A DNA stretch of 18,039 bases from Nitrospinota bacterium. Lineage in GTDB: Bacteria > Nitrospinota > Nitrospinia > UBA9942. The notes under the pieces were generated by a model. That model saw nothing but the letters and a program-made list of their open reading frames with translations. It ran no database searches and had not been told where the DNA came from. Position numbers and translations under genes: made by a program. Positions 1 to 7,374 of the stretch are shown piece after piece (the stretch's first letter is position 1; each line of letters begins with the position of its first letter). Location of the stretch: assembly GCA_016234205.1 (NCBI GenBank), contig JACRGN010000264.1, forward strand, positions 1 to 18,039, written 5' to 3'.

Positions 1-1758
1 GAGGGGAGGAACCTCATTTCTGTCTATCATAACATCTATCACTGTTGATTTTCCAGTAGCAATAATATCATCCATAAATTTTCTGTTAATTTCTCCCGGT
101 TTTGTAACCCTGACACCCCTTGCCCCAAGCCCTTCAGCAATCTTTACAAAATCCACCTGTCCGAATTCTGCCGCATTAGTATGCTTCATACCTGCAAGCC
201 TGCGTCCATGCGAAACCATTCCAAGCTCCGAATTATTCTCCACAACCCAGATTATCTGTTTATTATAATTAATCGCCGTTGCCACTTCCATTCCGTTCAT
301 TAAAAAGCCGCCGTCTCCTACAATTGCCACAACAGGTCTGTCAGGGGCAGCAAATTTACCACCTACAGCAGCAGCTACACCATATCCCATAGAGGCAAAG
401 CCGAGACCTGCAAAGAATGTGTAAGGCTTATAAATATCGAGATAATGGAGTGCCCATACAAGATTGTTTCCAATATCTGTAAAAAAGATAGTATCCTGTG
501 GAAGACTGTCCCGCAGATCCTTCATTAACCTTTGAGGTTTTAATGGAATGGTATCCGACCCCATCTTTTCCACATCAAGATGCCGACTGATTTGACCCTT
601 AAAACCGTGTAGTTCCTCAATTGCTGCTTTCCTTCTTTCCTTTAATTTCCTCTGCATAAGCGGAGGCAATTTCTCAATCTGCCTCTCTAATTCATAGGTC
701 ATCTCCCTGATAATCGTCTTTGCATCGCCTATCAAATCCACTTCAAAGGGATAGTTTTTCCCGAATTCATAGGGGTCAATATCCACCTGTATCATTGCAT
801 TTTCTGGTATCAGTCTTTTATCCCAGGCATTACTCCCCCATTCATTAAAACTCGTCCCTATCGCTAACAGCACATCCACCCTTGGGAGTGTTGAGTGTTG
901 AGTGTTGAGTGTTGAGTTTAATTCTTCATTCTTAATTCTTAATTCTTCATTCAGAAGATACCCCTCTGCCTGTGGCGACCCTCCAAGTCCAAACACTCCT
1001 AATGAGAGATCATGGTTCTCAGGAAAGGCGCCCTTTGCCTTAGGGGTGGTTACAACAGGGATAGAGAGCATTTCTGCAAATTTAATGACTTCATCCACCG
1101 CACCGGAAATTAATGTGCCATTACCAAGAAGGATGGCAGGTTTCTTAGCATTGAGCAGCAGAGTTGCAGCCATTTTTATACTATATCTATCAAAATACAT
1201 TGTATGGGGTATAAATTTATCATGGGGGATTACCTCCTCATCCACATCTTCCCTCATAACATCCATAGGGATATTGAGATGAACTGGTCCCCTTCTTCCG
1301 CTGAGGGCGATTCTCAATGCCTGTCTGAGCATTTCCCCTGTCTTTTCAGGTGTTATAACCATTGCACTGAATTTAGTAAAATGTCTGAATATCTCCACAA
1401 TATTTATCCCATCATATGTTGATTCCTGTAATGCACCCTTTCCAAAGCTTCTGGTCGGCACCTGGGCAGTGATTGTCAGTACAGGGATTGAATCTGCATA
1501 TGATGATGCAATACCGGTAATGAGATTTGTAGAGCCTGGTCCTGTAGTAGCACAGCAGACACCCAGCATATTGCTCACCCTTGAATATCCGTCAGCCATA
1601 AATGAAGCACCCTCCTCATGTTTTGGCAGGACAGCCTCTATCCTCTCGCTTTTATTAATTGCATCATACAACGGCTCCAATGCACCACCGGGGATACCGA
1701 AGATATACCTCACCCCCATTTCTTCCAGATATTTTATTATCAGCTCAGCCGCAGTCAT
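1..1758 (-). CDS. Acetolactate synthase-like thiamine-diphosphate enzyme (3' end outside window)
   Basis: A ThDP-dependent enzyme of the acetolactate synthase large-subunit type; 586 codons are visible and the stop lies beyond the left edge. The N-terminal Pyr domain carries YIFGIPGGALEPLYDAI (residues 18-34) and KHEEGASFMADGYSR, where E48 is the expected cofactor-activating glutamate. The C-terminal PP domain shows the Mg/ThDP motif VGDGGFLMNGMEVA and, about 25 residues on, VVENN. The final visible residues, NEVPPL, suggest only a few codons are missing. The exact substrate is inferred: acetolactate synthesis is the default, but no regulatory small subunit is visible and related decarboxylases or lyases are possible. 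Residues about 269-291 are a repeat-derived insertion between domains. The ATG at 1758 matches family starts, but no good Shine-Dalgarno precedes it. A decayed copy of its first 43 codons lies at 3275-3412. Confidence 0.88.
   Translation of the reverse strand, partial: MTAAELIIKYLEEMGVRYIFGIPGGALEPLYDAINKSERIEAVLPKHEEGASFMADGYSRVSNMLGVCCATTGPGSTNLITGIASSYADSIPVLTITAQVPTRSFGKGALQESTYDGINIVEIFRHFTKFSAMVITPEKTGEMLRQALRIALSGRRGPVHLNIPMDVMREDVDEEVIPHDKFIPHTMYFDRYSIKMAATLLLNAKKPAILLGNGTLISGAVDEVIKFAEMLSIPVVTTPKAKGAFPENHDLSLGVFGLGGSPQAEGYLLNEELRIKNEELNSTLNTQHSTLPRVDVLLAIGTSFNEWGSNAWDKRLIPENAMIQVDIDPYEFGKNYPFEVDLIGDAKTIIREMTYELERQIEKLPPLMQRKLKERRKAAIEELHGFKGQISRHLDVEKMGSDTIPLKPQRLMKDLRDSLPQDTIFFTDIGNNLVWALHYLDIYKPYTFFAGLGFASMGYGVAAAVGGKFAAPDRPVVAIVGDGGFLMNGMEVATAINYNKQIIWVVENNSELGMVSHGRRLAGMKHTNAAEFGQVDFVKIAEGLGARGVRVTKPGEINRKFMDDIIATGKSTVIDVMIDRNEVPPL
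886..954. repeat. In-frame heptamer repeat array inside the ThDP enzyme gene
   Basis: Four copies of AGTGTTG (887-914) run directly into degenerate TTAATTC/TTCATTC heptamers ending near 954. On the coding strand this reads NEELRIKNEEL followed by NSTLNTQHSTLN, a seven-residue peptide period produced by groups of three 7-bp units. The block sits between recognisable Pyr-domain and middle-domain sequence and breaks neither the frame nor the flanking homology, so it looks like a tolerated loop insertion. Confidence 0.85.
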
Positions 1759-1770
1759 AATTTAGATAAA

Positions 1771-1887
1771 TTATTCTCTTAATTTCTTGTTTATTAACCT
1801 CATAAGTCTTTCGGTATTTATTAATGAATTTTCTATCTCATCTTTTTCTGCCTTTGAAATCCATTCCTTTACTTCTTTTTTAGGCAT
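1771..1887 (-). pseudogene. Truncated HEPN-domain toxin remnant (38 aa)
   Basis: A 38-residue frame beginning MPKKEVKEWISKAEKD, the typical opening of HEPN-domain proteins paired with MNT nucleotidyltransferases. It ends after NTERLMRLINKKLRE, whereas full HEPN toxins are usually about 120-140 residues. No histidine is present, so the RNase motif Rx4-6H is absent. Its ATG overlaps the stop codon of the upstream MNT gene by 3 nt (codons separated within TTAGGCAT), as expected for an MNT/HEPN pair. It is most simply an internal deletion or C-terminal loss that leaves an antitoxin without its toxin. The short length makes the family call an inference from position plus the N-terminal pattern. 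Confidence 0.55.
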
Positions 1888-2197
1888 ATACGACCCTTCC
1901 TTTTTTCATGACCATGGAAAGAAAGCTATCGCCCATCTTCATTCTTTTATTAAATTCTTCCGGTGTATAAACCAGAATATCAATCCCTATAAAGGCATTT
2001 TCTTCACTTATAATTCTCCTTACCTCTAATGCCCTTTTCCTTGGTTTCTCCTTAGAGTCTTTGATTATAAGCAAATCAAGATCACTGTCTTTTGTAGGAG
2101 TTCCCCATGCAAAAGAACCAAAGATAATAATCTTCTCTGGTTGAAAATATTTTTTTATTTTCTCAATTATTTGAGTAATCATTACATTTTTATCCAT
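1880..2197 (-). CDS. MNT-type minimal nucleotidyltransferase (antitoxin of HEPN/MNT module)
   Basis: A 105-residue minimal nucleotidyltransferase. The motif GSFAWGTPTKDSDLDLLI gives G27-S28, then ten residues to D39-x-D41, and the third metal-binding acid is D73 in GIDILVY. All catalytic positions of the GSx10DxD fold are therefore intact. In characterised pairs the MNT protein neutralises the HEPN RNase, in some cases by adding AMP to a tyrosine; whether this one still does so is doubtful because the downstream HEPN frame is only a stub. It begins 5 nt after the end of an acyl-CoA ligase fragment and has only a weak GGGTAAA upstream sequence. Family identification is secure; biological role is inferred. 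Confidence 0.85.
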   Translation of the reverse strand: MDKNVMITQIIEKIKKYFQPEKIIIFGSFAWGTPTKDSDLDLLIIKDSKEKPRKRALEVRRIISEENAFIGIDILVYTPEEFNKRMKMGDSFLSMVMKKGRVVYA

Positions 2198-2202
2198 TTT
2201 TT

Positions 2203-2406
2203 TTACCCTTCTTCATTTTGTCCCCAATACCTCTCCCTCAAAACCTTCTTCAATATCTTGACCGAGCCGCTCTTTGGCAGGCTGTCCACGAAGTCCACGG
2301 ATTTGGGGCATTTATAGCCCAATAGTCTTTCCTTAATCATTCCCACCTGAATATTGCTGTCACAAAATTGAATCCAAGCCCCTGTGAGCATAAAACTACA
2401 ATTCAT
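2203..2406 (-). pseudogene. C-terminal fragment of an AMP-dependent acyl-CoA ligase
   Basis: A 67-codon open frame. From about residue 24 it reads MIKERLLGYKCPKSVDF, then VDSLPKSGSVKILKKVLRERYW, matching the extreme C-terminal subdomain of AMP-forming acyl-CoA synthetases. The usual SGKIL around the catalytic lysine is SVKIL here. The first 20 or so residues do not match the family and simply read out of the end of the DUF3368 gene, which overlaps by 11 nt. The large N-terminal domain is missing, so this cannot be a working ligase. A second, slightly different copy of the same fragment lies at 3184-3282, showing that the ligase end was duplicated before or during decay. Confidence 0.75.
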
Positions 2407-2881
2407 TATTATCTATCAGAATATTTTTGTAGAGGTCATCATGTATCCAATAATGAGCGTCATTTATCATCTTATCCAACATGGGTTTTATAGCGGAGAC
2501 TATACCAATCCTTTTTGCCTCAATCAAACAACCAATCGTGCCTGAAAAATTCAGACCATGATATTCGGCTATATCTCTTGCCTCCACTTCATCTAATAAT
2601 ACCAGTTCAGCTTTCTTTTCAATTGCCAATACAATAACCTCTGCCTCACCCTCATCTATCTCCCTTGACAAATTGCGATACAGTTCCAAATTTGAAATAG
2701 AATATTTTTTAATCCACTCTGCCTTTTTTATAAGGCTGGATACTGGATATTCTTTCCCTTCCAAAACTATCTCTCTCCAGACAGCATTGGGCATTGAAAT
2801 CTGATGAAACAACTCCTTCAAAATACCCAGCTTTCCTATCATTCCAAAGTTTATTAAAGGAGTTGAATTACTTATGACCAC
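2396..2881 (-). CDS. DUF3368 PIN-like toxin
   Basis: A 161-residue protein of the DUF3368 family, PIN-like nucleases that pair with UPF0175 antitoxins. The opening VISNSTPLINF is the family N-terminus with Asn at position 5 where canonical PIN proteins have Asp. The central DEGEAEVIVLA (D76, E77, E79), the LLDEVEARDIA segment (D97, R102, D103) and the closing GTIGCLIEAKRIG are all present. It starts with GTG at 2881, preceded by GGAG with a 5-nt spacer, and overlaps the UPF0175 gene by 14 nt, implying translational coupling. Length is normal for the family, so the pair looks intact. RNase activity is inferred from the family, and the Asn5 variant should be borne in mind. Confidence 0.85.
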   Translation of the reverse strand: MVISNSTPLINFGMIGKLGILKELFHQISMPNAVWREIVLEGKEYPVSSLIKKAEWIKKYSISNLELYRNLSREIDEGEAEVIVLAIEKKAELVLLDEVEARDIAEYHGLNFSGTIGCLIEAKRIGIVSAIKPMLDKMINDAHYWIHDDLYKNILIDNNEL

Positions 2882-3143
2882 TGTTTCTCCATTTCTTTAA
2901 ATTCCTTTTATCTTTCTCATAATCTCCTGTGTCGTAATGTCTTAAAACCTTCATCTGCCCAAGTAAGATATGGAAGTCTACCTTTTTCAAGCCTGCCAGC
3001 CTTCTTGCGCCTCCTAATGACAATATCTCCCTCGAATATAAATGAATAGCCAATTCCTTTTTCAATTCATTGACTATTCCACTTCTGGGAATCTTACCTG
3101 CCACAATAATCTCTTCAGGAATATCAATTCTTATAACAGACAT
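2868..3143 (-). CDS. UPF0175 family antitoxin
   Basis: A 91-residue protein of the UPF0175 family. The N-terminus IDIPEEI resembles a beta-strand of small antitoxins, and the core ELAIHLYSREILSLGGARRLAGL is the diagnostic UPF0175 helix-turn-helix-like segment. It precedes and overlaps the DUF3368 toxin gene, the usual gene order of this toxin-antitoxin type. The start at 3143 is well supported: AGGAGG lies 5 nt before the ATG. It probably represses its own promoter and binds the toxin, by analogy with similar modules. The module sits between two decayed acyl-CoA ligase fragments, suggesting it arrived during, or helped to fix, the local rearrangement. Confidence 0.87.
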   Translation of the reverse strand: MSVIRIDIPEEIIVAGKIPRSGIVNELKKELAIHLYSREILSLGGARRLAGLKKVDFHILLGQMKVLRHYDTGDYEKDKRNLKKWRNSGHK

Positions 3144-3183
3144 ATATGCCTCCTATTTTTAAAAAAACTCAATGATCTTTTCT

Positions 3184-3282
3184 TCACCAATACCTCTCCC
3201 TCAAAACCTTTTTCAATATCTTGCCCGAATCACTCTTTGGCAGGCTGTCGGCGAAGTCAACGGACTTTGGGCATTTATAGCC
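3184..3282 (-). pseudogene. Second C-terminal fragment of an AMP-dependent acyl-CoA ligase
   Basis: A 32-codon stretch, GYKCPKSVDFADSLPKSDSG followed by KILKKVLRERYW and a stop, is the last subdomain of an AMP-forming acyl-CoA ligase. It keeps the normal GKIL around the catalytic lysine. It differs from the copy at 2203-2406 at about ten positions in some 93 nt. There is no start codon of its own: upstream it is joined, in a different frame, to a fragment of the ThDP enzyme's beginning. It is clearly debris from a larger gene. Confidence 0.75.
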
Positions 3283-3412
3283 TGACAGCCTCTATCATCT
3301 CACTCCTGTTAATTGCATCATACAGAGGCTCTAAAGCACCGCCGGGGATACCGAAGATATACCTCACCCCCATCTCTTCCAGATATTTTATTATCAAATC
3401 AGCAGCAGTCAT
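3275..3412 (-). pseudogene. 5' fragment of a duplicated ThDP (acetolactate synthase-like) gene
   Basis: A 45-codon frame whose first 43 residues, beginning MTAADLIIKYLEEMGVRYIF, repeat the N-terminus of the gene starting at 1758, with about 14 nucleotide differences in 129. Homology stops at IEAV, just before the glutamate that activates the cofactor. The DNA then switches to acyl-CoA ligase sequence and the frame ends after RL. The position and orientation match a tandem duplication followed by a deletion that fused the two ends. No function is expected. Confidence 0.8.
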
Positions 3413-3429
3413 TTTATCTAAAAATTTTT

Positions 3430-3517
3430 AGCCACAGACTTTCACTAACTCATTAAAAACGGTTCAAACAGTTTAAACGGCTTAAACGGTTTAAAAAGCC
3501 CGTGTAAGTCTGTGGCT
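3430..3517. repeat. Intergenic inverted-repeat element with 9-bp tandem core
   Basis: Perfect 12-bp terminal inverted repeats, AGCCACAGACTT at 3430-3441 and AAGTCTGTGGCT at 3506-3517, extend with one mismatch to 16 bp. Between them, at 3459-3494, lie four tandem 9-bp units of consensus ACGGYTTAA. The element lies 2 nt after the ketosynthase stop codon. Its left-end sequence AGCCACAGACTTTCAC recurs exactly at 15404-15419, so this is a dispersed repeat family. It could fold in RNA and act as a weak transcript end, but there is no clean T-tract. Confidence 0.85.
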
Positions 3518-3519
3518 AA

Positions 3520-4539
3520 TCATACCCCCCACCTGAAGACAATGGATGAATGATTCCATCCCATACCCGGTGCAGAGAAGACTACAATATCATCACCCTT
3601 TAGCATACCCTGACTTACAGCCTCGTCCAGAGTTACAGGTATGCTGGCATTACTCAAATTCCCATATTTTTTTAGAGTATCGTGATATTGCCCCTCTTTT
3701 AATCCAAGCCCTTTCCTCCATGAATCCACCAATTCTCTGGCAGGTTGATGGGTGATAAAAAAATCTATATCTTTTATTGTTAAACCGCATTTTTGTAAAG
3801 CCTTTTTTGTGATTTCCACAGTCTGAACAGGTCCCAATTCCCTTATTTTATCCAATCCCTCCTTTGTCCTGTCTATAAAGAGATAGAGTTTTTCAGGGTC
3901 GCCGTTGTAATATGTCCTTTCTCCCTTCCACCCTTCGGGTTTCTTAACCTTTCTCCCCATCGTATGATAAAGGCTTCCATCTGATATAAAATAACTTCCC
4001 AGATAACCCCGCCCCTCTGTTTTTACCGGTTTTAAAATAGCAGCCCCCGCCCCATCTCCCATGAGCATACACTTTTTTTCCGTATAATCCGCTACCCTTG
4101 TCCATGTTGTAGATGACACTATAAGTATAGTTTCACATTCACCTGTAACTATCATGGAATTTGCAATGATAAGACAATTTATGAAACTGGTGCAGGCACT
4201 GTCAAAATTAAATGCCCCGGCATTTTTCGCACCAAGCTTATGCTGTATAAGGCAGCCGTTACCTGGCTGAAGCTGGTCGTGGATATTTGAATTGCACAGG
4301 ATTAAATCAATCTCCTCTGCATTAATACCTGTCTTTTTGAGGACATTTTCACAGGCTAATAACTCAATGTCAGAGGATTTCATGTGGTCAGGGATTACCC
4401 TTCTTTCTATAACCCCGCTGTCATCAAAAATCTCCGTCCCGCTGGTTAATAATTCAAATTTCTCAAACCACTCATTTGTCCTGACAGTTTCAGGCAGATA
4501 TGATCCCGTCCCTACAATAGCAGCCCTTCTTTTATTCAT
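3520..4539 (-). CDS. 3-oxoacyl-ACP synthase III-like ketosynthase (KASIII/FabH family)
   Basis: A 339-residue thiolase-fold ketosynthase that should condense an acyl-CoA starter with malonyl-ACP or a related extender. The catalytic triad is complete: C116 in NFDSACTSF, H264 in FFITHQPARELVDSW and N294 in KYGNLSNASIPVTL. The family motif MGDGAGAAILKP lies near residue 160, and the C-terminal GMGWNHSSIVFRW is conserved. It is slightly longer than housekeeping FabH and not in a fatty-acid operon; its neighbours are a ThDP enzyme and ligase debris, so a special branched or secondary acyl product is plausible but not shown. Its ATG overlaps the upstream TumE-like gene by 8 nt, implying co-translation. 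The exact starter unit cannot be read from sequence alone. Confidence 0.88.
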   Translation of the reverse strand: MNKRRAAIVGTGSYLPETVRTNEWFEKFELLTSGTEIFDDSGVIERRVIPDHMKSSDIELLACENVLKKTGINAEEIDLILCNSNIHDQLQPGNGCLIQHKLGAKNAGAFNFDSACTSFINCLIIANSMIVTGECETILIVSSTTWTRVADYTEKKCMLMGDGAGAAILKPVKTEGRGYLGSYFISDGSLYHTMGRKVKKPEGWKGERTYYNGDPEKLYLFIDRTKEGLDKIRELGPVQTVEITKKALQKCGLTIKDIDFFITHQPARELVDSWRKGLGLKEGQYHDTLKKYGNLSNASIPVTLDEAVSQGMLKGDDIVVFSAPGMGWNHSSIVFRWGV

Positions 4540-4882
4540 TATGGTTAAGTCTATCCTTAATTGTCATTATTACATCTTCAATATTGACTCTATGAGATGG
4601 AAGGACTCTGTTCTTTTCATGTTTATGATGAGGAAAGGTCTTAAGATTTTTCCAATGAGACTTATTATCCCATCTGATTATCAATTCTCCATTCTCCTTT
4701 TGCCAGTGATAAGAATATTTTTGATATTCCAGTGTATGTAACTCAGTAATATATAAAATCGTCCCATCTAAAATCTTTGCTTTTACCTTAATTAACTTTG
4801 TATACTCTTCATCTATGAGGTCAGTAACATCAATTGAGGTAAATAGATTAGATTCCTTTAGTTTAGATATTATTCCATGCAA
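4532..4882 (-). CDS. TumE-like (DUF6516) toxin-antitoxin family protein
   Basis: A 116-residue protein resembling the DUF6516/TumE toxin family. The recognisable pattern is SYHWQ (residues 57-61), LIIRWDN (67-73) and KTFPHHKH (81-88), which together form the basic, histidine-rich core of the family. It overlaps the upstream 104-residue acidic partner by 20 nt and the downstream ketosynthase by 8 nt, so all three are probably one transcript. Members are annotated as the toxin component of a two-gene module; the molecular target is not evident from sequence. The family name is recalled from motif shape and should be confirmed by a profile search. Confidence 0.7.
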   Translation of the reverse strand: MHGIISKLKESNLFTSIDVTDLIDEEYTKLIKVKAKILDGTILYITELHTLEYQKYSYHWQKENGELIIRWDNKSHWKNLKTFPHHKHEKNRVLPSHRVNIEDVIMTIKDRLNHNE

Positions 4883-5177
4883 TTTTTAGCTCCTCATATT
4901 TCTTCTTCCATTCTTTATATACAGACTCATATCCCTCCCATGCAATTAAATCATCCCATTCCTCAAAAGATTCTTGTTCAGATTCTTCTACCTTTTTTTT
5001 AAAAGAAATAAAATCCATACCATGTTTTTCTTCAAATTCTTTACATTTACTATGGTAATACTCCGTCTTACTTAATGCCTTATCTAACAGCATTTCAATT
5101 ATCTCTTTGTTTGTAGTGGTTTCTACTAAATCGCCTGGCAATTTAATCTTGAATTCCTTTAAAATTGTATCCTGCAT
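4863..5177 (-). CDS. Acidic coiled-coil-like partner of the TumE-like protein (candidate antitoxin)
   Basis: A 104-residue, Glu/Lys-rich protein. The N-terminal segment FKIKLPGDLV followed by NKEIIEMLLDKAL is a short strand and helix of the kind seen in small antitoxins. The remainder, including KKKVEESEQESFEEWDDLI and YKEWKKKYEEL, is strongly acidic and helical. It lies 17 nt after the receptor stop and has a good AAAGGAG with a 6-nt spacer. The 20-nt overlap with the TumE-like gene supports a toxin-antitoxin pair with this as the neutralising partner. No specific named family is certain; function is inferred from position. Confidence 0.65.
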   Translation of the reverse strand: MQDTILKEFKIKLPGDLVETTTNKEIIEMLLDKALSKTEYYHSKCKEFEEKHGMDFISFKKKVEESEQESFEEWDDLIAWEGYESVYKEWKKKYEELKIAWNNI

Positions 5178-5194
5178 AATTTACTCCTTTCATC

Positions 5195-7354
5195 TTAAAA
5201 CCTGTAACTCGCCTCAAGCATAAATTCCATCCCCGCTCTTGGAAAATCATTGGTAACCCCTTTACCCTTTGGGGCGGGGTCTGCATACTTTTTGTCAAGG
5301 AGATTATAGACAGATGCCCTTATCTCGGCAGTCTTGTAAAAATTCTTTCCTATAAGGGTAAAGTCAAGAAGTGCATAGGAGGGTAAGGAACTTCTAGTAT
5401 CTCCTGACGCCCTTTCTCTGCTATCTATCAAAAACAGGTTTGTATTTGCATTGAGATACCTGTTGATACCGAGGTTCAAACCTACATTCCCCCTGTGTTT
5501 CGGCACTTCGGGTAAAACTGTCCCGGTATCTTTATCTCTCGCATTCTGGTATGAATAATTGGCATATCCGTAATATTCTTCATTCCATCTTGTTTTAAGC
5601 TCTATCTCAACCCCATCTGCATCTGTTCCGCCGGAATTATTATAGATATTCCCGCCGGTTCCAGGGGTAAGTCTTATTACATCCCTTATCTCATAATAAA
5701 AATAATTAACATTCGCCTCAAGAGATTTGCCAAACCTGTATCCTGCACCTGCCTCATAGGTATTTATTTTTTCTGGTTTTAAGTCCTTATTGCCAAGGAT
5801 GGAGGGATTATTTTGATTGTAAAGCTCCTGAAAATTCGGCGCCCTGAAGGCTCCCCCGTAGAGGAACTTTATCTCTCCATTCTCTATAAAATTCCATACC
5901 AATCCCGCCCGCGGGTTTGTTGTCCCTCCAAAGTCGCTGTAATTATCATGCCTTATACCAAGTGTCATATTAAGGGATTTCATAATTTTCCAATCATCCT
6001 GAATATATAAAGCCCATATATCCCTATCCACTGCCTTATTGAATGGATATACACCTGACACATCCTGAAAACCACCGGAAAGAGGCGCACCTGTATTTGG
6101 ATTAAAATTTAAAAATTGAATAACATCAAATTGACTGACCCTCTCATATACACCCCCGGATGTTATTGTATGTTCTTTTAACATATAATCCATCTGTAAT
6201 TCTGCGCCTGTTGTTCTCTCCTTTGCCTTTGGATTACCCCTCATCCCATCAGGATATACCTTTGCAAAGCCCTCTGGAAATAACTCCCAATCTTTATCAA
6301 ATTCAAACTGGTCAATATAACCCTTTGCAACCATACTTAAATCATCTGTCAAAGATTTTTTATAATTAATCTCTCCAAAAAATTCCTTTATTTTCTGGGT
6401 TGATTCATTATTGAGTGCGTATGCAACACCTAAATAAGGACCCATTTTTTTATCAACATATTTTCCTTTGAAATTAAAATCTCCGTAAGAGATATTCAGG
6501 TTAAAATCATACTTCTCTCTCCAGTCATCAGTCTTCCCCGGCGCCATTGATACCTGTGTCCCCTGTTTTTTATCATTTGCTGTCTGTGCATCCTCCTCTA
6601 CAAGAAGCCTCGGCCCATCTGTCTTATAAAAATCAAATGAGCCTGCTACCTTTAAAGCAGGGCTAAAGCCCTGCCCTACTTTACCAAAGAGGATATTATA
6701 ATGCTGTGTATTAAAACTACCTCCCCCTGCAGTTGCCTGAATACCATTTATATCATCCACCTCTTTTGTTATTACATTAATTACAGCGACAAAGGCATTT
6801 GCACCATAAAGGGCAGAGCCGGGACCCCTTATAATCTCAACTCGTTTTATATTTTCTACAAATAAATCATCATGAATCTGCATAGCACCTGCATAAAATG
6901 GGTCATTCAGACGATGGCCATCAATCATGATTAATACCTTTTCTGCATTTTGTGTTTTAATACCTCTCACCTCTACAGTTTTAAGTCCGACAAATTCCTG
7001 ATAGACCCCGATCCCCGGAACAATCTTTAAAACATCAAGCAGATTCCTCGCCCCTATATTTCTTATCTGCTCTGCCGTAATAACTGTTGCAATGGCAGGG
7101 GCTTTACTTACCGACTGGGCATGCCTGGTTGCGGTAACGATGAGGTCTTTCTCCTCAAAGAAGAGGAGCATCTCCTCTTCAGCCTTTGATGTGATTACCT
7201 TTTTGTCTTCGGAAGACCCGCCGGCAAAAAAAATATCGGTTGTCCCGTCACTATATTTGTCTGTCTGCCGTAACACAGGCAGGGCGGTGGAGTAGTCAGG
7301 ATATATCAGGGCAAAGAGAGACATACACAAAATTAAAAATAACCTTATATTCAT
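5195..7354 (-). CDS. TonB-dependent outer-membrane receptor
   Basis: A 719-residue receptor that imports a scarce ligand across the outer membrane using TonB energy. Residues 1-24 form a signal peptide ending at STA. A TonB box, DLIVTATR, lies at 70-77. The plug follows: VSKAPAIATVITAEQIRNIG, VEVRGIKTQNAEKVLIMIDG, and VEIIRGPGSALYGANAFVAV with INVITK. The rest is a beta-barrel ending in the expected terminal aromatic residue (ASYRF). The sequence is of the BtuB/CirA type, so a corrinoid or ferric siderophore is plausible; the cobalamin operon nearby favours corrinoid only weakly. The region between signal peptide and TonB box is unusually long (about 45 residues). The start is firm: AAAGGAGA lies 6 nt before the ATG. 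Residues about 225-234 (VGQGFSPALK) come from a palindromic repeat. The toxin-antitoxin genes follow 17 nt downstream. Confidence 0.92.
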   Translation of the reverse strand: MNIRLFLILCMSLFALIYPDYSTALPVLRQTDKYSDGTTDIFFAGGSSEDKKVITSKAEEEMLLFFEEKDLIVTATRHAQSVSKAPAIATVITAEQIRNIGARNLLDVLKIVPGIGVYQEFVGLKTVEVRGIKTQNAEKVLIMIDGHRLNDPFYAGAMQIHDDLFVENIKRVEIIRGPGSALYGANAFVAVINVITKEVDDINGIQATAGGGSFNTQHYNILFGKVGQGFSPALKVAGSFDFYKTDGPRLLVEEDAQTANDKKQGTQVSMAPGKTDDWREKYDFNLNISYGDFNFKGKYVDKKMGPYLGVAYALNNESTQKIKEFFGEINYKKSLTDDLSMVAKGYIDQFEFDKDWELFPEGFAKVYPDGMRGNPKAKERTTGAELQMDYMLKEHTITSGGVYERVSQFDVIQFLNFNPNTGAPLSGGFQDVSGVYPFNKAVDRDIWALYIQDDWKIMKSLNMTLGIRHDNYSDFGGTTNPRAGLVWNFIENGEIKFLYGGAFRAPNFQELYNQNNPSILGNKDLKPEKINTYEAGAGYRFGKSLEANVNYFYYEIRDVIRLTPGTGGNIYNNSGGTDADGVEIELKTRWNEEYYGYANYSYQNARDKDTGTVLPEVPKHRGNVGLNLGINRYLNANTNLFLIDSRERASGDTRSSLPSYALLDFTLIGKNFYKTAEIRASVYNLLDKKYADPAPKGKGVTNDFPRAGMEFMLEASYRF
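6657..6674. repeat. In-frame palindromic repeat in the TonB receptor gene
   Basis: GCAGGGCTAAAGCCCTGC has perfect 8-bp arms around an AA centre, and the flanks (TAAA/TTTA and further C/G matches) extend the resemblance. On the coding strand, with its flank, it reads VGQGFSPALK inside the barrel domain, just after a strand. Palindromes with a CAGGGCTNNAGCCCTG core are a familiar dispersed type in environmental bacterial genomes. Here it adds about ten residues without breaking the frame. Confidence 0.8.
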
Positions 7355-7374
7355 ATTGAATCTCCTTTAATTAA

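Noticed and set aside
902..1765. Plus-strand open frames across the ThDP enzyme gene
   Set aside because: They are antisense to a gene with clear ThDP-enzyme motifs and show no recognisable protein family.
3430..3517. Insertion sequence or MITE with target duplication
   Set aside because: Terminal inverted repeats exist, but no transposase and no convincing flanking target duplication was seen, and the tandem 9-bp core is unlike a MITE; kept as a repeat element only.
3900..3950. Possible palindromic insertion in the ketosynthase around KPEGWKGER
   Set aside because: The arms are short and imperfect, and without an alignment this cannot be told from ordinary sequence.
7263..7284. Repeat-derived segment LPVLRQTDK just after the receptor signal peptide
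   Set aside because: The DNA has a weak CTGCC/GGCAG symmetry similar to dispersed repeats, but the arms are only about 5 bp and the evidence is too thin.
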